A stretch of DNA of 64,000 nt from Lycorma delicatula (lineage: Eukaryota; Arthropoda; Insecta; Hemiptera; Fulgoridae). The position numbers were made by a program, and so were the translations under genes. The DNA lies in assembly GCF_047948215.1 (NCBI RefSeq), contig NC_134465.1, positions 20,232,022 through 20,296,021 of the forward strand. The letters run 5' to 3'. This document shows positions 44,401 to 59,400 of the stretch, piece by piece. The notes beneath the pieces are model-generated. The model saw only the letters and a program-made list of their open reading frames with translations, had not been told where the DNA came from and did no database searches. Every line of letters begins with the position of its first letter. The stretch's first letter is position 1.

Positions 44401-47400
44401 TTCATGTCACTGATTTCTGATCTAATTTACATTTTTTTCTTTAGTTTTATATACACCCCTCCGGAGTCGGACCCGCAATTAAGCATATCACAGCTCCGGG
44501 GGGTGTCACCAACTCAACTTAACCAAGACCCACCCGGGTCTTGGTCGTAACAGTTGCCTGCCTCTAACCGGGTCCCCCGAGGGAGCCCCAGCCAGTTCTC
44601 GGTCTTAACAGCTCGGGGGCGACGGAGTCCTTGTGTCTCATCATCGTCGCCCATCCCGGCAAGCCAAGACGATTGAGTACTCAACAGGAAGCTGTCCATC
44701 ACCCCCTCGCTACCTCGTCGTCCCTTCCTTTGTGCTGCAGTATCTTTGTTATATATTCTGACACAGCTCTGAATTTGTTGGCTCCAGGAAGCATGTTCGG
44801 TACAATCGGGTCTACATCGAGGGATCCAGTTATTTGTTCACAGATGACTCTTTCAACCATCTACCGTCAACACCTGAACACAACACGTTCAGGGGAGTCA
44901 GTCTCCGCAATATAGGCACTCGAAATTGAGAATCCTCCTCCTCCCGAAAAGATATGACCGGAAAACCTCGTACTCCGATAAGAACTGGGTTAGTCAGAAA
45001 TTGAGTTGGCCAAATTTGCGGTCGATCCATGGTGCAACCTGTTTGATTAAGCGGTGGGAAACGCCTCGTTGATGATTGATCCCAACTCCTCTGTCACTTT
45101 CGTAACATGCCCGCCCGAGCAGTTACTTTGTCTCCTCCCCTAATGATATTACACTGCATCACCGCCAACTGTCGGAGAGGGGGAACTCCAGCAATTACTA
45201 GGACAGTCTCTGCTGAGACTGAGAAGTAAGCAGACTCGATCCTGAGGGCAATTCTCTTTTGGATCCCTTCGATGATGCGCCTGTTCGAGTCCTTCTTCAG
45301 CGCAGTTTCCCAGACCGTGATCCCATAGAGGAGTACAGAGTCTATGACATAAGCATATACCCTCCTGCGAGATGACCTTGGATCAAACAAGTCTAATTTA
45401 CTTACAATTATTTATACGTACGTATATAAAACTGATTGTAAATATAACTTTGAAGCAAGAAATTTACAAAATTCTGGGATAATCTTAAATTTAACTTTAT
45501 ATAAGCCGATTTCATATAATAGAGAAATGTGAAAATCCATTTTTGTTGTTTTTCACATATGTGATTCACACCAAACTGAAATTAAATGCCAAATACCTAT
45601 GATAATCACTTTTTAGTGTAATCCTGTAATTACTTTTCCCGATTTAATCATTCTAAACAAGAATAAGTAAATAATTTACTTCATAAAAAAATGTTATTTG
45701 ATATTAGAATTTTTAATTCGATATTATTTGAAAGAATTTTTTTCTAATTCCTTCAAAAATATATTAATTAAATAAAAATAATACGATTTTATTTTATTTT
45801 CAGGGTGTTAAGTATAAAATGAAGTCAACTATTAAACAAACTATGTATGATCCTACTGCTGGATCAGATACCGGGATAACTCCACCAACACCTCCTTTTA
45901 CGGTAATTACTCGTTAATAAAATATTATTTTATATAAACCATCAAAAAGCATGCAATATACAGTGATTTTTAAGTATTAACCTGATATTATGTACACTCA
46001 GTTAAAGGAAAGCATACCATTCTACAAGAAGAATTCAAGATTCTTCTCATCTACAACTTAGCAGTGCGTTGTCTTTAAGTAATATCTTAAGTTTATAATT
46101 TTTTGTATCATATTTGTTGATATATGTGTAGATTCGTCAATTATACGCTTTTCAAGTAATCATTACTGTTTGCTTTGTTACACGACTGCCCAAAACAGAG
46201 TGTAATGTATTTAGGATGTTTGTATCTTTGTTTGTTCCCCGTAGCAGCTCAACGGCTGAATTGATTTAGATGTATGACCCCGCGTTGGAATCCTTAAGTT
46301 TCCAGGACTGTTAAATAAATTTTTTTTAAAAATTGAAAAAAATATACTATATATAAAATACTATACACAAAATTGTCACCTGCACGATCCTTTATTTTCC
46401 TACATTAATAAATTATCCTATATTAAAGAGCAATATTTTTCATCAATGTTTTTTTGTTTTGTCATGTTTTTATTTTTAATTTTTTTAAATCCGGTGGTCC
46501 CGGATGTTAAAAACATAAATAAAAAACCACCCTCAGCCTACTGAAACCATAAGTAACTTTTGTTTATACTAAGTGTTTTTCAAACGTTTTTTCGGCATCT
46601 AGTAAAATTCTATTGGCTTACAAGTTGCAATAGCCATCTCCTCTCCTGTTAGATTTCACTTAAGATAAAAGGCCCTAATTTTGTTTTAAAAGAAAAAGTA
46701 CCAATTTTGTTTTTTTATTTTGAATCATGCATATTCCCATTTAATTCTTATTGGATATTAAAAATTCTTCGATTTTTCTCCATTGGTTAAAAATTAAGAG
46801 TTGTTTTTTTTTTTTTTGGGGGGGGGGAGAATCCGAAAAAGATCCAATACAATTTGCACTAAAGAAAAAATTTGAACTTCTACAACGTAATTTACTAATA
46901 AACACTTAGTTTTTAGAGACAATCAGATATTTTACTTGTACGTTGAAGTAAGAAAACAAAACGAGAAGTTATTAAGTTGCGTTGTTGTAAGTATCAGCTG
47001 ATTTAGTACTCTAAATGTGTAATATATTTCAAAATATTTACAAATTATTTTTCAAAATTTATTTTATTAAGTAATTTAGAACTCAAAATTTAAGTATATT
47101 TTTAAATTAAATATTGTGATAATTAAAGTAAATAAATATCAGTTAAACTAGCCATTTAATTGTGTTACTGCTGCAAATTATTGGTTATTCTGTGTTAACA
47201 TGTTAATTAATTATTATTGTGAAGGCTGCTTTTATTAGAATTTAGGCTATTCAATACAACATTAACTGTTCAAAGTCTGTTATGAAGTGTAATTCTGAAG
47301 GTAATACGAAATAAAAATAAATCCTTTCGGCACACTGGAAGGCGGAGATAGATTTCACCGGTACTAAAAAGGGGATAAAACAGATTTCCACCTTAAAGTT

Positions 47401-50400
47401 CAGAAAAACTTCAAATTTACTCAATGCGTTGGTTGCATATGAAAAAAGTTTCACATGTTTAGCATACGACCAGCTCTATCTTCTTACAATTTTTTCCACC
47501 CGTTGGCCCTTATCCAAAGAATAGCAGGAGCTTTAAACGAATTCGATATTTTACTTAAAAGGAAAGTTATAACGATATTTTTTTTTGGTTTGGTCATCCC
47601 TTGCCGTAAGGGTTGGTCATATCAAAAATTGTTTCAGGCAAGCGTTATAGGTAATGATTAGAGGATTAACGACCACCTTAAACCGATTCGATACAGTGCC
47701 TATTACGGGAGGTATGATTTTTTTGTCTTCGAAACCCCATTTTTTGCACCCGCTGGGCCAACGGTTGGTGATATCAAAAATCTTTACTTACATGAGTTTC
47801 AGGCCCTTATCCAAAGAATAGTAGGAACTTTAATCGAATTCGATATTTTACTTAGTAAGAAAGTTATAGCGATATTTTGTTTTTTTTCAAAAAAGCCCTC
47901 CGAGATTCACCCCCGTTGTTCGATTTTACCCATTAACGAACTCGACCGAAACTTTTGGTCGTTATATTTTATGCATCAATTTGAAAATTACGGCAATTAT
48001 CGTGTCCACAAGAAAGTGAAATATATACAGATGTATTTATATATATATATATGTAAATGTATATATAAACCTTTGGACTGACGGTGGTTTTAGGGTCTGG
48101 GGAATGCAAATTTCGAAGGTATGTCAAAATTTTCCGGAAATCGAATCATGGTACCCGTTACAATAAGTAGCTTTTTCATAAAATCTACCTAAAATTATTA
48201 AGGGCGTTTTAGAACTATCTACAATTTTCCATTTATGCAACTTTGATTATTTATAAAACAAAATGGAAGGAATTTATCTAGAAAGGGTTTGGGTATAGTT
48301 TTTCTTGTAAAGTATTACATTAAAATCATGAATCATATGTTCACTTTCCTATATAAAAAAAGTTTATGGCGTATCAAAGATGGCGACCATAAATTTGAAA
48401 TATACCATAAAATAGTAATTTTGTAACTACGTATAATCCCACTTGTTTCTACATCCTAGTATCCCTCAGTTTTTAAATATACAACGGTTTTCATACTTTA
48501 ATATAAGTTAATATATCAAGTAAAGTAGTGTATTTGTTTCTCGACAAAGAAAGAAGAAAAAAGTGAAATATTAGTTTGTTTTTATGTAATATCTTTCTTA
48601 GTTAATTTCAATTTGATCCATGTGCAGCCTTTTGAGATGCAATACAGTATTACTTTCCCACAAAACTAATGATATTTACTAAACGACCAATTCCTATGTT
48701 GAAAAAAGTATGAGGAAATTATTTTTAGGGCTGGAGATCATCTCCGCTTTTGTAGCCCTGGCAAGCTAATGTATAATAACATATTCGGTCGAATGAAGGG
48801 TCTGTTTCATTCCTGATTTTAAGCGTGACATGTAAGTATGTCACACTTAATATTTCATATATAACCTCTTATTCTCATATCAGATTACCACAATGATTTG
48901 ACTATGTTATCAAGCAAGCAAAGGGTGATTAAGAAAGGAATTTATAAAAAAAAAAATATTAACAAAAGCGTTTTTATGCAGAAATGTTTAAAAATAATAA
49001 TTATTGTAATAATATATCAAATTACTTATTAAGTTCTAATACAAACGTATGTTATGTTTATTTTTTTTTCAGAACAACAATTATGAAGCGAAGACGAAAA
49101 TTAAACAAAGTGTTACATACTCATACCATCCACCAATTCCTAGTACAACTTCTGAAGTGTTTTCACCATATCCATATACGGTAAATACCCGCTTAGAAGC
49201 ATATATTCTTTATATTGAAAGTTTATACAAAATATTAATTAAGTTAGAAAAATAAATATTATTTATTTTAGAAGGAAGTTAGTTTGTGAAAAGTTACAAA
49301 ATTTGGCTTATTATTTATTATTTTAAAAATTTACTTTACTATGGCGGTGAATATAGCTAGAATAGATAAATTAAAGGGGATAGTATCGTGATATTGTCAG
49401 AAATAAGGTAAATCTTTACGTTTTTACAAATTTTTACGTTTTAAGGTCCAACTATTCGTCTAGAAAAAAAAAACATGTACATAAATGCATGTATGTTCTG
49501 TGATTACGTAATTAGTATACTTTTATATATCACACTGTTTTTGGCTTATATCTCAGGATTGACTTAACCTATTTTCTTTAAATTTGGCACAAATATTCTC
49601 ATTTACGGGGGCATTGATCGTACTCATTTTTTTCAAAATTTGTTTAATATAAAATCAGCAGGCCTCCCCGTCCCGATATCAGATGGGATATCGTGAAAAA
49701 ACAGTTTCGATTCTTTTCAGAAGGATGTTCAAGATTACATTATTAAAGCAAATCTTTTACCTAAAGTGCATAAATAAATAATAAAAAAAAAAAATTCTAA
49801 ACCTAAACCTCCATTTCATAAAATTGAAATATATAATTTTTATATTTTCCTTTACCTTTCTTCGGTTTAAGAATTTTTCAAAAATTTCTTGAAAATTTAT
49901 ATTTTGTATATAAAACTATTAAGAAATATTTTTAAATTATAAAACCCGGACCTAAAATGCAAAAACGTTTTATTGAAAATTTTCCTTTTTTATTGTAGCC
50001 TTTAATGAAGGGACCTATTTATCTATACAGAAAACTTCACTTATGTAGATTTGTCAATCTTAATCTATATACGCATACTTTAGAAATGGTTTTTAAAAAT
50101 TAATTCTTCACCTCTAAAAAATATATAGTTTTTGTGTTTTTTTGGTTATTGGGCTCTTATATATCTGGTGATTCAAAAACGACTTCACAACTTTAAAATA
50201 ATATAAACATTTATTTAGATAAGTTACAGACGGTTGAGGTTTCGTCGGCAAAATACATCAAGGTTTTACTCACGTAGTTCATTAATACCGAATTTGGCCA
50301 CCAGTGTAGTTAAAAATGGATACATTTTCTGGCGCAGAACGTGCTCGCTATGTGATTTGGTTTCACGATTTGCAGTCACCATCTTCAGTTCAACATAATT

Positions 50401-51434
50401 TTCGTTGAGAGTACGGTAGGGGGCTTCGTAGTAGGCGTACAATTTACTCTTGGCAGCAAACCTTCGTTGAGACAGAGTGTTCTGTTTTTCATACAAGATC
50501 ACCAGGACGTCCATCCATCCATCCCTGAAGCTGTGGTGGAACGACTCAAAGAAAGCTTTGCATGTAGTCCAAAGAAACCGACTCGGCCTGCGTCACCTGA
50601 GACTGGCATTCCACAAATAGCTTTTTTGGCGCGTATTATGTAAAGTGGCTGCACTTGAAGCCGTACAATGTAACCGCGGTTCAACGCATTACAGATGACG
50701 ACATAGTTGCTCGGTTGCAGTTTTGTGTGGAAATGATGGATAGAATTGCAGGCGGTGTAATTTTTACTGAGTCCTAAAAAACAAGAAGTAAAAACAAAAC
50801 ACCCAACAGAAAAAGAATTAAAATAATTGACTCTGACGAGGAGCGATTTTTAGATAGATCCAAACATACAATGGGTTAATTCAGGTTTTTTTTGTAATAA
50901 TAAAATTTAATTTTTCATCAATTTTGAGTTAACTTTGTAACAGTTAAAAATTATCATAAATTTTGAGTTTTGTCAAGATTTTTTTCTTTAAGAAACTACA
51001 TCATAAAATGATGTTTTAAAGGGAAAACATATTAGTTAAAAATTATTCAGCCGGTGAAGCTTTTTGTGGTGTGTGTAATAATCTCTCAAATCGTTTTCTT
51101 CCTTATCATGTATATATAATTTGCGTTACTGTAAAATATTTTTTATAATTAACTCTAATTACTGCATTTATAAAAAAATTAGGTTCTAAACACATATTAA
51201 TTATTATTATTAACTTTATTTACAAATAATTAGTTTTTTTTTTATAAAATGTTTTTCCACATGCTACAGAAAGGTATAGTTTTTATTGTTTAGTTGGCAT
51301 CAAAAGAGGGGGTAATAACAAATAATATCTTGGATAAAAAAATAATTAAAAAAAGATACGTCAAAACATTATAAAGCAACTTCATTAGCTCGTATCACAA
51401 AACAAATTATTATTTAGTTAATCAGCTGTACGAG

Positions 51435-51516
<82 letters not shown>

Positions 51517-53355
51517 GTGTGTGTGTGTGTAATAATTATTAACGAATTATTATATACAGTACAATAGATTATCAAGTATAATCGGAATATATCTAAACAA
51601 AAAGAAAATTATAATTAAAAAATAAAGTTACAATGATTTTAACAGGCTTTTAATTATAAATATTTATGCACAGTAATATGATTACATTTATTAATGAATA
51701 AATAAAAATAGTATAATTAGAATTTTTTCGCAAACTCTTTTTTTTCATTATTTATTTGTTTAAATTGCAAATTTCAATAAAAGGAAATAAAAAACTGTCA
51801 ACAAAGCTGCGATACTTTCCTGGCATTGATTATTTATGTTTGACCTGAAAAATCGAATAAAACAGATCCCAGAACTGCATCATCCATATTTTTTTTATGA
51901 TAACCGATTTAAAACAAAAAAAATTCGGTAATTAAATACACGTTTACTTTAGGTTTGAAATACAATAACTTTGTTAAATGTTTGATAAATGCGTAAATTT
52001 TATTTATTAAAACCTGTAGAGAACTTAATTATGAGAAAATTAATGAAATAAAGTTTATAAAAAACTATAAAAGTCAACATTTATTACAAAAAACAAAACT
52101 TATAAAAGACAAATGTACTGTATTTTTGTATAATAAATCTAAACATTGGAAAAATTAAAATAATTTTAATTTACTTTTTAAAAAAATACTCCCTGTGGTT
52201 TATATTCACTTACAATAAATGTTCGAAAATTAAAAAAAAAATTTACTGGTAAGTGAAATGGACGTAGAGGGCCGATAAATTGGTCACCTATATGGTTGGA
52301 TCTCAGATTACTATTTATGAAGATGAATGAAATGAAAGGTATAGAAGCAAAAAGTAGACATTCTTGATGAAACCCACCGGGGTGGTCTAGTGGTGAACGC
52401 GTCTTCCCAAATCAGCCGATTTGGAAGTCGAGAGTTCCAGCGTTAAAGTCCTAGTAAAGTCAGTTATTTTTAAACGGATTTGAATACTAGATCGTGGATA
52501 CCGGTGTTTTTTGACGGTCGGGTTTCAATTAACTGCACATCTCAGGAACGGTCGAACTGAGACTGTACAAGACTACACTTCATTTACATTCATACATATC
52601 ATCCTCTGAACTATTATCTGAAAGGTAATTACCGGAGGCTAAACAGGAAAAAGAAAGATTTCTTGATGAACCGATCACTCGCATTCTCATTACTGCTACC
52701 TTCATCAAATTACGCGAAATATTATTAAATCGGCTACAGAAAATGTAAGGTAACAAGTTGCAAAGTGTATAGATGTCAGCGCTGGAATTTTCAATCGTTT
52801 ATTGTAAATTAATAAGTTGGAAAAAGGAGAAAAGGGAAAATCGGAATACGGTGGAAAGGGGTAAAAGGGAAAGGGAGAAATAGGGGAAATTGAAAATGAG
52901 GGAAGGAAGAGAGGAAAGGGAGAAATGGAAAAGGGAAAGGGGGAAAGGGAAAAAGGTATAAAGAGAAAGGTTAAATTATTTGAAGTTCCGTAATGTTCAG
53001 TTTTTTAATGTTTTATTAAACTTTCAATTGTGTTCATCTACTCTGCATATTCTCGTACTTAAATCAAGCAATAGCGAAGCATTGCCGGGTTTGCTAATAT
53101 TAAATAATTTGCAGTAAATTATCTTATGTTAATTTTAATAAACTCAAGAAATCATCTTTACACTTTATATAAGGCCATAAAAATTTCAGCGTGACCTCGT
53201 TTCACCGGACGAACTGAAATTCGAGTGAAATTTTTCTCTAGCCGTAACTCGATAACAAGGGCTTTTCGAAAATATATTTGTATGTACTTTCTTTCTTATT
53301 TCTAGCTTCAGAATCAGCTCCTACATTATTTTCCTTCTTCCTGAACCACTCTCTT

Positions 53356-53434
<79 letters not shown>

Positions 53435-56400
53435 TATAATAGAATAAAGAATTATTTAATTAAACATTAATTTATCATTAAAAAATCGATCTGAAAGATC
53501 AATTTTTATTTCCGAATTTTTATTCAAATTTTTATTTGTGACGTCGAGCTAGCAGAAACAAAAATACAATTAGTGTATCAAGGATCTACATATTCCTTGG
53601 TTATTTTATAAAATAAATATTTTAATAAATAAACAGAACAGAACCGACACATACATTACATCCTGAATGTATTATAATGACAAATCATACCAAAATTATA
53701 TATTTTAGAATTTGATTTTCAGGGTGGAGTAATCCCATCAACTCAACAACTGATGAATCCTCCAGGTTTTGGACAGACTCCCGAAATGACTGTACCATTT
53801 CCCATCTTTCCGGTAATTATACATCTAAATAATAATAATAACAATAATAAATACTTTATTTTTAATATTTCATTTTAAAATACATTAGTTACAAAAATTA
53901 ATTAAAATATATGCCATACTTCACAATTTGTAATTAGCGTAAATTCTTCAGCTTAATTTAAATATTCTCAACTGGAAAGTTGGAGTACTAAGATAAAATA
54001 ATACTATTAATGAAAACACGAACTCTAGTTATTAGAATAACAAATAAAGAAAGTAATCTGGATAGAATAATAAACAGAGGTAAAATATTACTAAATACAA
54101 AAATAATACCATTATTATTGCTAATATTACGCATGGTAACACAGGCTACGAATTCACCTAATTCCTGTCTGAACATGGATGTTTCCGAGACTATCTGTAA
54201 GGATGGGCAGATGTCATACAAGTCGCTGTCGTAATTGCGGCGGGCTGGATGCAGTAGAGCGCGTGGTGTTCTTTTGCTCTAGATGCGCGACTTAATACTA
54301 GTGCTCGAGCATCAGGGTGTGAAGGGGCCAACAATATAATCAAGGTGATGTCAAGCAATAGCGACAGATGGGAATATATATATATATTGTTGTGACTACC
54401 ATCACAGCAATGACGGGCGAGAAGGTCAATGAGGAAAGGCGACGACAGACTAAGGAGATGCAGATCGATAGACATCGAGTTTGATGACTATCGATCGGAG
54501 TTTAATGACGGGTGATCAAGGTAAGCCAGCTTCTGGGGGTGGGCAGCGGGGCTCCTCGGAGTCATCGCTCGTCGATTGCCTCCTGGGCACGCCTTCTGGT
54601 CATCCAGATTCGGATAGTAGAGCGTCTGGGTGATAATGCAGGGGCTGTACATACCATATGGTTTAGATCCGGCCCCTTCATGATAAGAGGGGAGGGTTTT
54701 TAGCGAATGAGTGTCCTGCGGGCCTAACGGCGGCTGGCACAGCTTTTCCTCCCCCTACAGACAAAAAAAAAAATACTACCACGCAATATTTTATCTTCGT
54801 AGGAAAAATTAATTCCTTTTAATATCAATAAGATCAAATTTATTAAGGCAATTAAAATTTTTTTTTAATTTTAAGCGCAAGAAAATGTTTGATTCTCAAT
54901 GTGAGCGGCGGGTGAAAACGTTTGAGAATCAATGTACTACGGATGTACTTAAGAAAGAAGTAAAGTATTTCCACTTTCCTTTTGACGTTCCTTTGCAGAT
55001 GTATAGTTACACTTACAATGACTACACATTTATTTCCGGCAATTTCCTTAATTAAAGAAATTCAGTTACAGAAAAACAATAACGGCGTGTTATATATTTA
55101 AAAATTGGGCTGAAAACCTATTTCCAGTCCATCATCACGTTCTAATGGACGGATCCGGTTGATTTTATTTTATTCTGCTTGGAATAACCTACAAGTATGT
55201 CATCAAGGGTCATCGGACGACAAACATGTCTCCTCTGAGAATTCCTCGAAACTTCCTATTTATTCTTAAATTGAGAATCTTTCCAAGGGAAAGATCATCA
55301 TCTGATTGCCGATGATTGATGACATATCTTTGAGTCTTTCCGAACGGAATAAAAAATAAAATATCACCCCAATCCTTTCAGTAGAACATCTGGACGGACG
55401 GAAAAGAGGTTGTATACACGCAGTTTACCTGTTGCAGCAGGTAACCTATAATGAAAGAAAAAAAACAAGGAGGTTGGTGGAGAGACATGTTGTAAATGGA
55501 ATAGGGGTTTTAGGTAATGTTGTTAAATATATAACATTAATGTATAATAATAACGCTGCGGAGCAGCAGGGATCACTAGCTTGTTGATTGATATGTTTAA
55601 TATATATATACTGTAAATTTAGTTAAAAGAATCATTTGTTTTATATAAATCTTATAAAATTCGATAGACATACAATGAACAAGAGACATATTTCTTTTCA
55701 GGACGGAAATATTAAGACATCGTATAAAGCAAAAATTTATCCTCCTGTTCCTGGATCGGATTATGGAATGTATTCGTCGCCTTATATGCCGGTAATTATG
55801 ATTCATTAATATAGACAAGTAATTTATTCTGAAGAACTATTTTTAAGTAAAGTATAAATACATAAACTATTATAATTTTTTTTTAGAATTTAAAATTTCC
55901 TGCCCAGCGCTATAAAAGGAAAATTAGTGTGGTAAACGGTCCATTTTGGTCATATGCGATTTTCACCGGATCATTACGTTTTGAAACAAATAAACCCAAA
56001 AACCGGATGGAAATTTTCCGGATCTTCGTATGTACGTGTATCTTCGTAATCACACTAAAAATAACTTTATACCTCCACAAATACTGCACCGATCTTGAAC
56101 AAACTTGGTCAGATTACTTCTATAAATGAGGCATTGATGCCATTTAATTTTCGACTTATAAGTTCGTGGGGGTGAGGCTATATAGCGAGGTCATCCTGAC
56201 TATCTCGAGATTTTGCCTAATTAAACTGTTATTTATCTTAGGAACATTTATTAACAATTAAAAAATAAAAATATTTGAAAAAACCATTTTATTGCAAAAT
56301 CGCACCCCCACACAAAAAAATGCTCTAAAATAGTGGCTAAATTGGTATACTGCGTCAATGGTACCCCTTATCCCACAAGGAGCGCTAGTATATTACTGAT

Positions 56401-59400
56401 GTGCTAAATTAAGTTGTGTGTGCATGTGTGCGCGTGCTTGTGTAAGCCGCGTCACGGGATAGTCTTACAACAGTGTTGTCAATTTTTTTTTTAATTTCTA
56501 TAAAATATTATTTAAATATATAAAATATTATGAATCATACCAAAAAATATTCAAAATTTGATTTTCAGGACGGAGTAATGCCGACACCTCAACAAATGAT
56601 GAACCCTGCAATCTTTGGGCAAACTCCAGAAATGACTCAACCATTTCCCATGTTTCCGGTAATTATAAATATTATATTTTTATTTATACTATTATCAGAA
56701 TTTTTTACGTTTTTGCTGCAATCTTTCTCCAATATACGACGGTTTGATAGCTTCTTCAGCAATATTATATCGTGTAAGGATATCATAAAGCATTAAGGTA
56801 TTAAAATATTCCCCTTATATTGAAAATTCATTCTTATTTCAGGAATATTCTTTAAATGTTCCTCTGTCGATTTTAAATCATACATTCAATGACTGGAGAT
56901 TTATTCTCAGCGGTTTACTAAATTAAAATTTTTGTTACAAGAAATAAATTTTATTTTCAGGAGGCCTATGGAAAATTATCTTACAAACAAACGATATACC
57001 CTCCTGATACTGGATCAGATTTTGAAATGTATTCGTCGCCTTTTATGCCGGTAATTATTAATTAGCATAGAGAAATAAATTTATACGAATAATTAATTTA
57101 TTTAACCAATAATTACAGAAAATTAAACTTGTTTTTTAAATGATAGTTAGTAATCAATGTAAACTAGAAAAAAAAAAAATATATATATATATATATATAT
57201 TGTAAATCTTCATATCTGAAACGAAGCTATCGATACCAAAAATGAAATTAATGTATCAAGGGTCAACATATTCCTTACACTTAAAATAAAACTTTTGATG
57301 GCTATTATAAGGAACAGAAGAAATTTTAATAAATATTTTCTCCTTTTATATATATTATAAATATGAATCATACCAAAAAATATTCATAATTTGATTTTTC
57401 AGGGCGAAGTAATACCACCACCTCAACAAATGATGAACCCTGCAATTTTTGAGCCAACTCCAGAAATGACTCAACCATTTCCCATGTTTCCGGTAATTAT
57501 AAATATTATATTATTATTTATGCTGTTATCAGAATTTTTTATGTCCTTGTTGCAGCCTTTCATATACTACGTTTTGGTTGCTTCTCCGCTAACATCATAT
57601 CCGGTAAAGATAAAATAAAAAATTAAGGTATTAAAATATGTGGAGGTTACTTATTTAACAAATTCAGTTACAAGAAATAAATTTTATTTTCAGGAAGCCT
57701 ATGGGAAATCATCTTATAAACAAACAATATACCCTCCAGATCCTGGATCAGGTTTTGGAATGCATTCGTCGCCTTTTATGCAGGTAATTATTAAATAGCA
57801 TACACAAATAAATTTATACGAATAATTATTTTTATATAATCTATAATTACAGAAAGTTAAAAATTGATTTTAAATGATAGTAAATAATCGATGAATATTA
57901 CAAGGCTGTATATATAAGAACATTATCGGGCGAGCGAATTCAGCAAATACCGGCTAATAAGTGTTTATAATTATATATATATATATATATAGTTTTCGCT
58001 AATAATATATATATATATTTGGTTTTCGCTATTCACAATTTGCCGGTTAAAATATATTTAAGCACATTAATAATCACACTTCAGTAAAATAAAATTTCAT
58101 AAAACAAGTTAAAAATGAGACCAATAAAAATAATTTTTAGGTAAATATCATTTCTTGTTTATATTATATTATATCACTGAAACGGACCGTAAGAACGATG
58201 AAGTTCGGAAATACATTGTAATCATCACGACCATGTAACAAAATATCGCTTGGACCTTTGTCTAAAATTTAAACAAGCGTAAACCTCTTTGGTGACGTTG
58301 CGTCCGGGGTAGCTTCGAAGTGATCAGAGAGTATTGAAGATAAATAGCTACCAATTTCAAAGAGAAACAACATTTCGCTCACGAACCGGTAGCGTTTTCT
58401 GCATCTAATCGAATACCGCATTTCTCCAGGTCATATTTGTTTACGGAACGGATCCTTCGATTTAGCATCGCAAATGGGCGAAACATCTTATCCGCTCAAC
58501 TCTATTCTCGCTATCTCGCTACTGATTTTATACGCAAGCACTTTCTCCTCCATTATTTCAATCTCTTTGTTAGTTTTTCCAGCCTCTGAAAGTACTCAGA
58601 AACGCGGTCCTTTCTCGTCGGGTCCGTAGAAGATACGACTGATGCTACTCAACAGAACGGTAAAATTTACTAGTTTAGTAGCATTTGAAAATGATCTCCC
58701 GTTATATACCGCAGGTGGATGTGAATGATTTTTTTCAACTCGCCAGTTTTTTAGTCCCCACAGCAGTCGATTCCATTTTATCTTCCACGGGATTTCAATA
58801 TCTTGACGTCTAATAAATTCATACACACTATTGTATACTTCAATTTTTTTACCGTACACATCAGACAAGCAACAATCTTGAACGTGAGAGGTTGATCCCT
58901 AATCCAGCAGTGATGAAAGAATCTAACTGAGATGCCAAAGCCGCGCGTTTCACGCTGACTGCAATATTAGTGAACGTAATTTGCTTCATATTTATTGAGT
59001 TGCAATTTTGTATATCTTCTCGTTACAAATGCTACTTTTCGATAATGACATAACTTTTCTCTTGTTTCGTCTATTCTAATTCCGACGTTTTTTAATTTCC
59101 TATTAAAAACACTTTTCAGATCGTTCAGACCTTCTATGCTTCAATCATTCACTCAACGTCTTGCGCTTGCATACGGAACAGTAATGCTAAAATAAATTTC
59201 TGGTATCGCATCAAACTCCTTGTCTATTCGGCTTGGGAAGATATAAATTTGTTCTGTTGATGTGGTTATACCACTGCGGAAAGACAAAAATTATCCAAGT
59301 AGACACATATATTCTTAAGAACCTCAACTTCACGACCGGCTCTTCCTTCCAACGTCTGTCAGTGATATTGATTTCCCCTACCGCTCTTTTCCTACGGATA

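Noticed and set aside
50266..50514. An 82-codon minus-strand frame
   Set aside because: Antisense shadow of a Tc1/mariner transposase fragment read on the plus strand.
56530..56796. An 88-codon single-exon gene (also 57,391-57,618 and 22,844-23,137 as intronless genes)
   Set aside because: These frames merely read through a B exon, or exon 4a, into the flanking introns. The duplicated exon borders with AG/GT show that the coding part ends at the donors.
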